A stretch of DNA of 64,000 nucleotides from Ruminococcaceae bacterium UBA3220 (GTDB lineage: Bacteria; Bacillota; Clostridia; Oscillospirales; Acutalibacteraceae): NCBI GenBank assembly GCA_002363095.1, contig DEWC01000111.1, positions 5,554-69,553 of the forward strand, read 5' to 3'. The notes below the pieces were generated by a model. That model saw only the letters and a list, made by a program, of their open reading frames with translations. It did no database searches and was not told the origin of the DNA. This document shows, piece by piece, positions 44,104 to 52,706 of this stretch (position 1 is its first letter; every line of letters starts with the position of its first letter). The position numbers and the translations under genes were made by a program.

Positions 44104-45312
44104 ATGAACAGACTTGCAAGAAAGATTATAACCGCGTTGCTTTGCTTTTCTTTGTTAGGTGCCACATTTGTTTTTTCAACCCCTGTTTTTTCCGAAACCT
44201 ATCAACAGCAGATTGACCGCCTTGAGAAGGAAAAAAAGGCAAAGGATGCTGAGATAAAAGAACTGGAGAAGCAGAAGGTAGACCCTCAAAAGCAGGTTGA
44301 CGCTCTGAACAGCGCCATATCCGCCGTCCAGGAACAGATAAGCGTTTGCAATGCTGAAATATCCAAAATCAACGGCGAGATGTCTGCTAACAAAAAACGC
44401 ATTGCGGACAAGCAAGCCGAAATGGAAGCGGACAAACTTGAATTCAAAAAGCGCGTTCGCGCCATATATATGTCGGATTTTGACAGTAATATCAAGATAC
44501 TTTTAGGCGCCGAAAGTTTTTCTGATTTTTTGCAGTTAACCCAGCTTACTGCCTCGCTTTCGGCAAGAGACAAGGCGATGATAGAAAAACTCACATCCGA
44601 GATAACCGAGATAAACAAACTTAACGAATCAAACCAAAAACTGCTTGATTCTCAGGTTGCAATTCGCGCAACGATAAAGGCAAAGCAGGCTGAACTTGAA
44701 GCAAAGCAGGCTGAGATAACCAAGGTCATAAATCAAATCGATGCGGAACAGAGTTCTCTTCAAAAGGATAAAAACGCCCTGCAAAAAGAAATAAACGAAA
44801 CCAGGGCAAAGCAAAGGGCATATGAAGATAGCCTGCGCAGAAGCAGTACCAATTATCAAACCTTTATAAACCATAACACGGGCTTCCAGTGGCCGGTTAA
44901 CGGATTCAGAAACATTTCGGCAGGCTTCCAGAGTAACGATTCGGTTCATAGGGGACATCATAACGGCATAGATATTTCGGGTGGCGGAATTCAGGGTCAG
45001 CCGATAAGAGCGATAGCCGACGGTGTTGTTGAACTTGTTTCAAACAGTTGCTCGCATAACTATAAAAAATACGGAAACTGTTGCGGAAACGGCTATGGTA
45101 ACTATTGCGTTATCAACCACGGTACAATTAAGGGAGCAAACTATTCGGCATACTATGCCCACGCCCAGAAGATTATCGTTTCCCCGGGACAAAAGGTTAC
45201 GCAGGGTCAGGTTATCGGCTATGTCGGTACAACCGGATGGTCAACCGGATATCATCTTCATCTCGGAATTTTAAGAAACGGGTCATGGATAAATCCCATG
45301 AGTTGTTTCTGA
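44104..45312 (+). CDS. Secreted M23 peptidoglycan hydrolase with coiled coil (CwlO/PcsB/EnvC-like)
   Basis: 402 residues from ATG 44104 (AGGAG at 44089-44093). Signal peptide with likely cleavage after VFS at residue 30, a long coiled coil at about 31-265 (repeated KQAELEAKQAEITK), then an M23/LytM domain with HHNGID near 285 and HLHLG near 384. A cysteine-rich loop (SCSHNYKKYGNCCGNGYGN) lies inside it. In Bacillus and Streptococcus FtsEX controls CwlO/PcsB through such a coiled coil; adjacency to ftsEX here strongly supports the same. Confidence 0.93.
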   Translation: MNRLARKIITALLCFSLLGATFVFSTPVFSETYQQQIDRLEKEKKAKDAEIKELEKQKVDPQKQVDALNSAISAVQEQISVCNAEISKINGEMSANKKRIADKQAEMEADKLEFKKRVRAIYMSDFDSNIKILLGAESFSDFLQLTQLTASLSARDKAMIEKLTSEITEINKLNESNQKLLDSQVAIRATIKAKQAELEAKQAEITKVINQIDAEQSSLQKDKNALQKEINETRAKQRAYEDSLRRSSTNYQTFINHNTGFQWPVNGFRNISAGFQSNDSVHRGHHNGIDISGGGIQGQPIRAIADGVVELVSNSCSHNYKKYGNCCGNGYGNYCVINHGTIKGANYSAYYAHAQKIIVSPGQKVTQGQVIGYVGTTGWSTGYHLHLGILRNGSWINPMSCF

Positions 45313-45317
45313 GATTT

Positions 45318-45815
45318 ATGAAACAAAAAATAATCAGAATAGCATCTGTTATTATGCTCTTGGCGGTTATGACGGCGGTATTCTTCTTTTCCGCCGAACC
45401 CGCCGACCGTTCGCAGGAGACAAGCGACGGCTTTATATTTAAAGTTGTTTCGGTGTTCTATCCGAAGGTAAAAACAATGACAGAAAAGCAGTGGAATGAT
45501 TTTTTGGAGAAAGTATCAAACCCTGTGAGAAAACTCGCCCATTTTTCAATTTACGGACTAATGGGCGTTTTCTCGATTTTGTCAATAATATCTTATAGGC
45601 ATCCTAAATACGGGATAAGATGTATTTTTGCGTGGCTTGTGTGCATACTTTATGCCGTAAGCGATGAAATACATCAATTCTTCAGTGCCGGGCGAAGTTG
45701 TGAATTCCGTGATATGCTGATTGACAGCTCAGGCGCCCTTCTCGGAATTGTTGTTATGACCGGAATTTGTATAATAGTAAGGAAAAGAGTTGAGAAGCGT
45801 GAAAACCGACGGTAA
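45318..45815 (+). CDS. VanZ-family membrane protein
   Basis: 165 residues from ATG 45318, six bases after the hydrolase stop; upstream in-frame starts would overlap that gene. Four to five helices. The VanZ pattern is visible: NPVRKLAHFSIYGLMGV, SDEIHQFFSAGRSCEFRDMLIDSSGALLG. VanZ proteins affect teicoplanin resistance or surface/osmotic traits; mechanism unclear. Part of the ftsEX run. Confidence 0.85.
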   Translation: MKQKIIRIASVIMLLAVMTAVFFFSAEPADRSQETSDGFIFKVVSVFYPKVKTMTEKQWNDFLEKVSNPVRKLAHFSIYGLMGVFSILSIISYRHPKYGIRCIFAWLVCILYAVSDEIHQFFSAGRSCEFRDMLIDSSGALLGIVVMTGICIIVRKRVEKRENRR

Positions 45816-47028
45816 AAACGAAATGATTACTAACAGCCATTTTAAACTGTTTCTTGTAATTGCCGCGTCAATACTTTTTTTCTTTGCGGTATACCGTGTT
45901 GACCTTTTGTTTGTGGCAATCGGTAAAATGATTTCAGTTTTAGAACCGATTATTTACGGGCTTGTAATTGCTTATTTGCTTAACCCTCTTGTTGACATTT
46001 TTTCAAAGAAAGTCTTTTCAAGGTTATTCAAAAACAATATAAGCAAAAGGCGGGAAAAACTGGTCAATTTCCTGTCGGTGTTTTTGTCGGTTGTGATTTT
46101 TTGCTTTATAATATGGGGAATAGTCATTATGATTATCCCCGGTATTATCGATGGTATCGGAACTCTTTCGGCTACCGTCCCCAAAAGAATTATGGAGCTT
46201 ATTCAAAAGGGTGATAAATACCTTGACAAAAATGATACAACGCGGCTTATAGCACAAAAGGCTACCGAATATGTTCAAAAGTGGGTAAAAACCGATTTAT
46301 CGTCTTTTGTGCTTAAATCGGTCGATTATATCTTTTTCGGTGTTTTGGGCGTTGTCAGTTTTCTTAAAAATTTTGCAATCGGGCTTCTTGTTTCGATTTA
46401 TATTCTTTATAATAAGCGTCGGTTCGGCAATCAGTCGAGAAAAATCCTTTGCGCCGTATTTAAACAAAAAACGGTCGACGGTATTATTTTTGTTTGCAAA
46501 AAAAGCAATGCGGTTTTCAGCGGATTTATCTACGGCAAAATTTTAGATTCGCTGATTGTCGGTGCAATTTGCCTTGTCGGCATAACAATATTGGATATGC
46601 CGTACAGAATTCTTGTTGCGACCATTATCTGTGTTACAAATATTATCCCCATATTCGGCCCCTATATAGGCGCCGTTCCGTGCACTCTGCTTATCGGGTT
46701 GTCGGACCCGTGGAAGGGACTTTATTTTGTCATTTTCATAATTTTGCTTCAAACCCTTGACGGCAATGTTATAGGCCCGAAAATATTAGGCGGAAAAACG
46801 GGAATAGAATCGTTTTGGGTAATATTTGCCCTTCTTATCGGCGGAGGACTGTTCGGGGTGCTCGGAATGATTTTGGGCGTACCGATGTTCGCGGTAATTT
46901 ATTATTTTGCCTCAATGCTGATTAACCGCCTTCTTGCAAAAAAGAATATGTCGACGAATAGCGAAGACTATGCAACAGATAATTTCAACATATCTGATAA
47001 CGAGGTGATTTCAGATGAAAAAGAGTGA
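45790..47028 (+). CDS. AI-2E-family membrane permease
   Basis: Up to 412 residues. TTG 45790 has an AGGA six bases upstream and is favoured; GTG 45799 and ATG 45823 are alternatives. Seven to eight helices; the family core is visible around YGKILDSLIVGAICLVGITILDMPY, then the PxxG region IIPIFGPYIGAVPC and VIGPKILGGKTGIESFWVIFALLIGGGLFGVLGMILGVPMFAV. Family members export AI-2 or act as Na+/H+ antiporters. luxS is present 32 kb upstream but not linked, so an AI-2 role is only possible. Confidence 0.85.
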   Translation: MRSVKTDGKNEMITNSHFKLFLVIAASILFFFAVYRVDLLFVAIGKMISVLEPIIYGLVIAYLLNPLVDIFSKKVFSRLFKNNISKRREKLVNFLSVFLSVVIFCFIIWGIVIMIIPGIIDGIGTLSATVPKRIMELIQKGDKYLDKNDTTRLIAQKATEYVQKWVKTDLSSFVLKSVDYIFFGVLGVVSFLKNFAIGLLVSIYILYNKRRFGNQSRKILCAVFKQKTVDGIIFVCKKSNAVFSGFIYGKILDSLIVGAICLVGITILDMPYRILVATIICVTNIIPIFGPYIGAVPCTLLIGLSDPWKGLYFVIFIILLQTLDGNVIGPKILGGKTGIESFWVIFALLIGGGLFGVLGMILGVPMFAVIYYFASMLINRLLAKKNMSTNSEDYATDNFNISDNEVISDEKE

Positions 47029-47587
47029 ACTTTTAAAACAGAATTCCGAGCTTTATCATCAACTCGACGAGGCGCTGAAGAAGTTGAATGAGCTTGAGAA
47101 AAAGTTTGAAACGGTAAATAAAGAATTAGAAGCGGAAAAAAGCGCCAATGAGCAACTCAGAACAAAAACAGACGCTCTTTCGGCGATTGAGCCTGAGCAG
47201 TCGGAAAAGGCTGTCTCGACTGACGGCGCTGAAACTGCTCCTGTTTTTTTCAATCCCGAAAGCCCGAAAGCGCCCGAAGGGTTCGGGCTTTTTGAAAAAG
47301 AGGATAATGCTCCCCAAATAACGCTTGAAGATGATCTTCAATATGCCGCCGATGTAATAGGTCAACTTGTAATTGAATCGGCGAAATGCAGCAACACTTT
47401 AACCGAAGGCGGCAACACAAAGTATATTGAGCTTGTAAATTTGATACTCGGCAAAACCGAGGTTTCAAAGGCGGAAATTCTCGGCATTGCAAAGCAGGAT
47501 TTGCCGATTGAAGTAAAAAAACAGAAAATTGATGGTGTAAAAGCCGCAACCTTGGAATACTTCGAGAGCGTTATGGCTCAAAGATAA
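47015..47587 (+). CDS. Coiled-coil protein of unknown function
   Basis: 190 residues, no membrane or signal. Residues 1-55 are a strong coiled coil (KLNELEKKFETVNKELEAEK), then an acidic Ala/Pro/Glu linker, then a helical C-terminal domain (TLEDDLQYAADVIGQLVIESAKCSNTLT). It overlaps the AI-2E gene by 14 bp, so it belongs to the ftsEX operon. The layout resembles adaptor proteins of the division or wall machinery, but no family is recognised. Followed by a strong terminator. Confidence 0.75.
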   Translation: MKKSELLKQNSELYHQLDEALKKLNELEKKFETVNKELEAEKSANEQLRTKTDALSAIEPEQSEKAVSTDGAETAPVFFNPESPKAPEGFGLFEKEDNAPQITLEDDLQYAADVIGQLVIESAKCSNTLTEGGNTKYIELVNLILGKTEVSKAEILGIAKQDLPIEVKKQKIDGVKAATLEYFESVMAQR

Positions 47588-47610
47588 GTATTCGCGCTGA
47601 AAATCAAAAA

Positions 47611-47648
47611 AATAACCCTGCAGGTTAAATCTTACCTGCGGGGTTATT
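47611..47648. terminator. Bidirectional terminator
   Basis: AATAACCC-t-GCAGGT pairs with ACCTGC-g-GGGTTATT: a stem of 14 pairs plus one T-G, 8-base loop, flanked by A- and T-runs. Ends the ftsEX run and the minus-strand esterase operon. Confidence 0.85.
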
Positions 47649-47664
47649 TATTATATGTCTTAAA

Positions 47665-48750
47665 TTATTTTAAAAGCGGTTTTATGAACGGCTCCAAACG
47701 GTTGGCAAATTTGAAAAAGCCGAGATCGTTCGGATGGGTTCCGTCAACCGTACAGGCGTCCCAATCCTCGCCGGCAAAAATATCGGCACCGTCTAAGAAG
47801 TAAATGTTTTTATCGCCGCTTTGAATTGCTTTTTCGTATGTCTCCTTTATAATTCCGGTACGGGTTTTGAAATCGCCCCAGGTATCAGAAAAAGTATAAT
47901 ACTTCCCGTAAACGGCAGACGGAATGGAAACAAGTATTATCGGCAAATCGGGGTTTTTGTCCCTTACCGTTTTATAGAAATGGTAATGGGTTTTTCTAAG
48001 ATGCTCGGCGGTCGGGGCGTTGGCGTCATAATCCATAACAAAAACACTCATATCAAGCCCCGCGATATACTCTGCCATTTCAGGCTCACCTTTACCCGAG
48101 CCTGAAAACCCGAGGTTAATAAAGTCAAAATCAAGCCTTCTTGATAAAAATCCCTGATAACTGTTGCCGGGACGCGACGCGCATCCGCCCTGGGTTATCG
48201 AACTGCCGTAGAAGACAACGGGTGTTTTATGCTTATACGGTTGCGGCGCTTCTAAAACGGCGTCTTTTTTAAGCCCGATATAAAGTTTTTTAACATCGTG
48301 GTAAAGAGGAAAGTTTATGGTATAATCGGTGAAATCGCCGTGGGTTTTAGTTCCCGAGGAGTAACCCTCTTTAAAACCAACCGGGGGAACAAAAGTTTTA
48401 AAATAAACCTCTTTTCCGTTTTCGGCTCTGTAAATGTCAAACCCCGCATAACCTGTAACCGGCATATGCGGCATAGGCCAGCATCCGCTCATAACCGCGC
48501 TTATTGCAATAAAGGTCGAGTCAGTTTTAAATCGCACCCTTCCGCCGGCGGTGTTCGAGTTAAGTTCGGCAACGCCTTCCGATACGCTTTTTGCTATATC
48601 TTCGGGCATACGCAGGAATTTATTTTCGGTCTCGTCATAGAATACGCCGTGAAGGGAAAAGGGCGCTTTTGACGCGTCGTACCAGACTATATCCGGCTCG
48701 GTAATATTTGTATTAACAATAAAGTTTTGGTCAATTTTTTCGATATTCAA
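47665..48750 (-). CDS. SGNH hydrolase with N-terminal beta domain
   Basis: 361 residues, no signal peptide. A beta-rich N-terminal half (residues 1-175, containing GGRVRFKTDST and YTINFPLYHDVKKLYIGL) precedes an SGNH domain: block I FYGSSITQGG with Ser, block III-like DYDANAP, block V DGTHPNDLGF. The type resembles carbohydrate esterases of plant-glycan or mucin clusters. Downstream of the GH20-like gene by 31 bp on the same strand, so it likely deacetylates the same glycan. Confidence 0.82.
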   Translation of the reverse strand: MNIEKIDQNFIVNTNITEPDIVWYDASKAPFSLHGVFYDETENKFLRMPEDIAKSVSEGVAELNSNTAGGRVRFKTDSTFIAISAVMSGCWPMPHMPVTGYAGFDIYRAENGKEVYFKTFVPPVGFKEGYSSGTKTHGDFTDYTINFPLYHDVKKLYIGLKKDAVLEAPQPYKHKTPVVFYGSSITQGGCASRPGNSYQGFLSRRLDFDFINLGFSGSGKGEPEMAEYIAGLDMSVFVMDYDANAPTAEHLRKTHYHFYKTVRDKNPDLPIILVSIPSAVYGKYYTFSDTWGDFKTRTGIIKETYEKAIQSGDKNIYFLDGADIFAGEDWDACTVDGTHPNDLGFFKFANRLEPFIKPLLK

Positions 48751-48781
48751 TTATATCACCACTTTTATCATAACCCTTATA

Positions 48782-50386
48782 TCAGAGTAAATTTGCGGTT
48801 ACGGAATGCGACCAGCTGTTGAATTCGAGATGGGTGCCGTTCTCACGGTTTCTTATGTCGAGAGGCTCATCCTCCAACTCTTCAATTCGGGATAGTTCGC
48901 CGTTTATAAAGCGCAACAGCATATCTTTGCAATGGGTCATACGCTTTATATTTCCGCCTATTCTTATATCCTGAACATCGAATCCGTGCGGCTTGTTTTC
49001 TATCATCCACTGTTTTTCATAAAGTTCATAAAATTTTTCGGTAAGCGATATAACATCCTCATATTCTTTAACAAGGCGTTTGAGGGCGGAAATATCGTTT
49101 TCTTTGTATGCTTTTCGGGTATTTATTCCTAAATTGCATTTCTTTTCGAGTACTCTGCAAAGCGCCGCTTCGGCTTCAAAAAGATAGGAATATTCATTTG
49201 CGGGCACACCTTCGAGTACCTTGGCCATTTTGCCGAAATCAGCCCCGTCGTTTTCCGCGATGTTGCGGTCAAAAAGCCCCATAAAACAGTCGTTATAGAA
49301 AAGATATTTATCACTGTTTACTATTGCTTCGCTTCCGTTAGGGGTAAGGGGAAGATCGAGCGCCGTAAATTCGTCAAAACCTATCTTGTATTTTTCGGCA
49401 AATTTTTGTTTTATAAGATTAATATCGTCGTTGCCTTTTATAAGTTCGCTTGCGTAGAAAAGTGAGGGTAATACGGAGAATTTAGAACATTCCGCGCCGT
49501 TATCACCCCACATTGTAAGAAATATGTTTTCAATTCCGTGTTCAAAGCAGGATGTGAGCGCCGCCTTTGTCGTTTGCATACTGAATTTGTTGTGGGGAGC
49601 AAAACCCGACCATGTCCAAAGCCCGCCCGCGAACCAGATATTATCCTTAACGGCGGAATGAGCCTTTATGCGCTTATCGTAATCGGTTTTTTCCTTCGAA
49701 TAATAATCCCAGTAAACAAGGTCAACATTATCGGGTATCATTTTTTTGACGCTGTCGGGTATCTCAATGTTTTCGTTGCCGTAATAGTCGTTGCCCAAAA
49801 GGCGGAAAAACATATCGCCCCACATAAGAAGTTTAAAATCATATTTTTTTGCAAGTTCGGATACCCTGTTTAAATGTTTTAGAAGAATTTCAAATCTGTC
49901 TTGCGCGCCATGCCTGTCAAAATATCGCCCTCTGCCGAGCATGTGCGCCTCGTCCATTCCGATATTTACGGTTTTCGTTGAATAGGAGCGGCTTATCGCC
50001 TCAAACATATGGTCGATGAGTTTGTATGTGTTTTCGTCATCGCAGAGCAGAATATCGTTGCAATCGCACATTTTTTGATAAACGCTCCAATGAAAAATGG
50101 CGTTGAGGTGGGCAAGGGTCTGAACGCAAGGCATCAGTTCCACACCCTTTGTTTTCGCATAATTATCCATATCCTTAATTTCTTCTACGCTGTAGCGCCC
50201 TCTGAATTTTCCGAAATAGGGCTGATGCTCAACCTCATATGTATCCTCTGTGTAGAGCATAAGACAGTTAAAACCCAAATCGGAGACAATATCAATGTAT
50301 TTTTTAACCGTTTCGGGTTTTAATACGGCGTTTCTTGAACAGTCAAGCATTACGCCCGATTTTTTTAATCTTGCTTTGTTAATCAT
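48782..50386 (-). CDS. GH20-like glycoside hydrolase
   Basis: 534 residues. (beta/alpha)8 barrel near the N-terminus; VNIGMDEAHMLGRG with Asp145-Glu146 is the catalytic pair of GH20 hexosaminidases, which use the substrate acetamido group. GVMLDCSRNAVLKPETVKKYIDI is the barrel start and LLMWGDMFFR a later barrel strand. No GH20b N-domain and no signal peptide, so the substrate is probably a small imported GlcNAc- or GalNAc-containing sugar. Middle gene of the esterase-GH20-isomerase unit. Confidence 0.82.
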   Translation of the reverse strand: MINKARLKKSGVMLDCSRNAVLKPETVKKYIDIVSDLGFNCLMLYTEDTYEVEHQPYFGKFRGRYSVEEIKDMDNYAKTKGVELMPCVQTLAHLNAIFHWSVYQKMCDCNDILLCDDENTYKLIDHMFEAISRSYSTKTVNIGMDEAHMLGRGRYFDRHGAQDRFEILLKHLNRVSELAKKYDFKLLMWGDMFFRLLGNDYYGNENIEIPDSVKKMIPDNVDLVYWDYYSKEKTDYDKRIKAHSAVKDNIWFAGGLWTWSGFAPHNKFSMQTTKAALTSCFEHGIENIFLTMWGDNGAECSKFSVLPSLFYASELIKGNDDINLIKQKFAEKYKIGFDEFTALDLPLTPNGSEAIVNSDKYLFYNDCFMGLFDRNIAENDGADFGKMAKVLEGVPANEYSYLFEAEAALCRVLEKKCNLGINTRKAYKENDISALKRLVKEYEDVISLTEKFYELYEKQWMIENKPHGFDVQDIRIGGNIKRMTHCKDMLLRFINGELSRIEELEDEPLDIRNRENGTHLEFNSWSHSVTANLL

Positions 50387-50409
50387 ATAATTTCTCCTAA
50401 ACTCTTTTA

Positions 50410-51306
50410 TTATTCTTCAAAGCAGTTGTATTGCTCTAAAACATATTTTCCCATATCGTATTTTATGTTTTCAAAGCGTTTTGCAAATTCAACCGGGTAT
50501 ATGGCAAGCCGGGTATCTTTTTCGTATTTTCTGCGCCTCCATGTGTTCAGCATGCCGTCGGCTTCAAAGGTGAAATAGCCGTTAAAACCGATGTCTAAAA
50601 GCCCGTTCATAACCGAATCCATATTAACAGTGCCCGTAAAAGGCATAACATGGTCGTCCGAAAGCCCGAAGTTACCCTGAATGTGCAGAGCAGCGACATG
50701 GCTGCCGAGAAGCGCCAGCGCCTTATGTTGGGGCAGTTCCTGCATATTGCCGTGCCCGATATCCCAGCAGGCTTTAAGAAGGGGATGGTTGATGTATTCA
50801 ACGAGTTCTTTCAGGTCCTCGGCGCAGTCAACCCAATAGCAACCGTTGTCGGTCATTTTATCAAAATTTTCTGTAAGTATATTTATATTGCATTTTTCCG
50901 CGGTTTTGAGCAATTCTTCATAAAACTTTTTGTTGCGCTTAAAGGTTTCTTCCTTTGAAAGCCCTTTAAGGTAACCGGAATGAACGACAATGTTCGGGAT
51001 GCCGAGCCATGAAGCGGTTTCAATGCTTTGCTTTGTCGCCTCAATGAAATCTTCGCTTCCCTCGGCAAGAGGTCTTCCGAGAGGGGAGTGGGACTGGACA
51101 AATTTAAACCCCGAAGTATCAGCCATTTTGAGGAGTTTTTCGGCAAACGCCTTCGGGTTTTCGCCCAAAAGACCGGTTTTAGTCCGAAAATCATAAGTGA
51201 AACTGTAATCGATGTACTTAAATCCCGCTTCCGTTACGGCGTCGATACTTTCTTCAACATTAAGCCCGAAATGGAAAAAATCGCCGGTCGTTGTTGCTAA
51301 TTTCAT
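50410..51306 (-). CDS. Sugar phosphate isomerase/epimerase-like protein
   Basis: 298 residues, AP2Ec TIM barrel. Metal ligand candidates occur in NIVVHSGYLKG, NILTENFDKM (Glu), KACWDIGHGNMQ (Asp/His) and HIQGNFGLSDDH/FEADGML. First gene of the minus-strand run toward the GH20-like gene, 23 bp before it. Likely processes a released sugar or ketose; the exact reaction is not readable. Confidence 0.83.
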   Translation of the reverse strand: MKLATTTGDFFHFGLNVEESIDAVTEAGFKYIDYSFTYDFRTKTGLLGENPKAFAEKLLKMADTSGFKFVQSHSPLGRPLAEGSEDFIEATKQSIETASWLGIPNIVVHSGYLKGLSKEETFKRNKKFYEELLKTAEKCNINILTENFDKMTDNGCYWVDCAEDLKELVEYINHPLLKACWDIGHGNMQELPQHKALALLGSHVAALHIQGNFGLSDDHVMPFTGTVNMDSVMNGLLDIGFNGYFTFEADGMLNTWRRRKYEKDTRLAIYPVEFAKRFENIKYDMGKYVLEQYNCFEE

Positions 51307-51746
51307 ATTTTCACGGCTCCTTTTTTCGGTTCATTTTACTTTCGTTATATCTGATGAGATTATATCAAATCACTTCGGATAAATCAAGGAATTTATAGCT
51401 ATAGATTAATATTTGCAAAAAATGTAGCAACCTTTTATCAGTTTGTCAAGATGGGCATTATAAACCGCCTACTTTATAGCCCGCCGTCGCCTACCATAAA
51501 TAAGCTTCACCCTATCCATGGTAGAGATTATACCTTTGATGGTTCAAGTGATTTCAGCAAACCGCGAACAGCGAAAATTTGCAGATTGGCGATTAAAGAC
51601 GGCAAAATTTTTGCCGAGCAACAGAAGTCAAGACCTCCGCCTAAGCCGGAGGTCTTGATTACTGTTAATTTAAACACAATTGCACCGATTTCAGAATTGT
51701 TGAAGATTTATGCCAAAACGGATGCGAAATCCATGCTTAATTCCTA
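51307..51746. other. 440-bp intergenic region with hairpins
   Basis: Includes an inverted repeat CTACCAT/ATGGTAG (51493-51499 and 51519-51525), a GGCAAAA/TTTTGCC hairpin (51601-51614) and a perfect 11-bp stem CAAGACCTCCG/CGGAGGTCTTG (51629-51639 and 51647-51657). No U-run follows the last. An open frame on the plus strand (51451-51813) is not convincing as a gene. The region looks like worn mobile or regulatory DNA. Confidence 0.5.
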
Positions 51747-52607
51747 TCAGGTTTTAACAGTTTCTTTAAACTGTTGTGGTGTTATGTTGAGATGTTTTTT
51801 ATATAATCTGTAAAAATTTGAATAGTTATTAAATCCTACAAAGTAGCATGCCTCTTTGATTGTGTAATTTGCTCTGATAAGATTATTGCATTCGTAAAGT
51901 CTTCTTATAATCAGGTAATCGTTGGGCGATATACCTACATTTTGTTTAAAAAGGTGAGCAATATAGTACTTTGAAAAATGAAATTTTTCTGATAAAAACT
52001 CCAAAGTTATATTTTCCGTATAATGTTTGTTAATATATTCTATCATGAGGTTTACTGTTTTATTTGCAGAAACAGGTTGGTTTGATATGTTGGTTTTTTT
52101 TATAAGTTTTGACAATTCCGACAGCAATTCAACCGTTTTGCATGTGATAAGTATTTGAGCTTCGAAAATGTCTTTTTGGGCGAGTGAAAGACAGTAGTTT
52201 ACGATTTGGTCAAGGCCTATAGCCATGACCTTTTCTTTTGGTATAAGATTTCCTATTCCTTTTGGCTTTTTTGACAGGGTATCAAAAAATGTATTTCTGT
52301 CGCCGCCGAACGGATAAAGCAGGGTATCTTTAATGTGAAAAACTATTTTTTCAAAATACGAGTTATCTTTTCTCGTGGATACATGAAGTTCATCGGGATT
52401 TAGTATTATCATATCGCCATCGCTTATATGGTAATGATTTCCTTCAATGTGTATATCAGACTCTCCGACACGGTAAAATTCTAATATCAGGTCCTTATCA
52501 TAATGCAGATAGTTGATAGTAGAACTTTTTTCAAAAAGGCCGTGTGAATAGTGAATATCAATATATGGATTTGGACAGTAACAATCTCTGGTATACATTT
52601 TTATCAC
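51747..52607 (-). CDS. AraC-family transcriptional regulator
   Basis: 286 residues. The N-terminal half is a cupin-like ligand domain (YRVGESDIHIEGNHYHISDGDMIILNPDELHVS); the C-terminal 100 residues contain two HTH units (LEFLSEKFHFSKYYIAHLFKQNVGISPNDYL and IKEACYFVGFNNYSNFYRLYKKHLNITPQQFK). Divergent from the glp-like operon with about 100 bp between starts, so it most likely controls that operon and possibly itself. More A+T-rich than the nearby genes. Confidence 0.92.
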   Translation of the reverse strand: MIKMYTRDCYCPNPYIDIHYSHGLFEKSSTINYLHYDKDLILEFYRVGESDIHIEGNHYHISDGDMIILNPDELHVSTRKDNSYFEKIVFHIKDTLLYPFGGDRNTFFDTLSKKPKGIGNLIPKEKVMAIGLDQIVNYCLSLAQKDIFEAQILITCKTVELLSELSKLIKKTNISNQPVSANKTVNLMIEYINKHYTENITLEFLSEKFHFSKYYIAHLFKQNVGISPNDYLIIRRLYECNNLIRANYTIKEACYFVGFNNYSNFYRLYKKHLNITPQQFKETVKT

Positions 52608-52706
52608 CTCATAGCAATATTGTACATCATTTTCGCAAAAAACACAATATGATATTTAAAAATGTTGTAATATAATGTGGTTGATTAGTAATGGGAGGAA
52701 TGACAG

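Noticed and set aside
51451..51813. Plus-strand open frame of 120 codons
   Set aside because: It runs through a perfect hairpin and into the antisense of the AraC gene, has no Shine-Dalgarno and no family resemblance. A gene remnant cannot be excluded.
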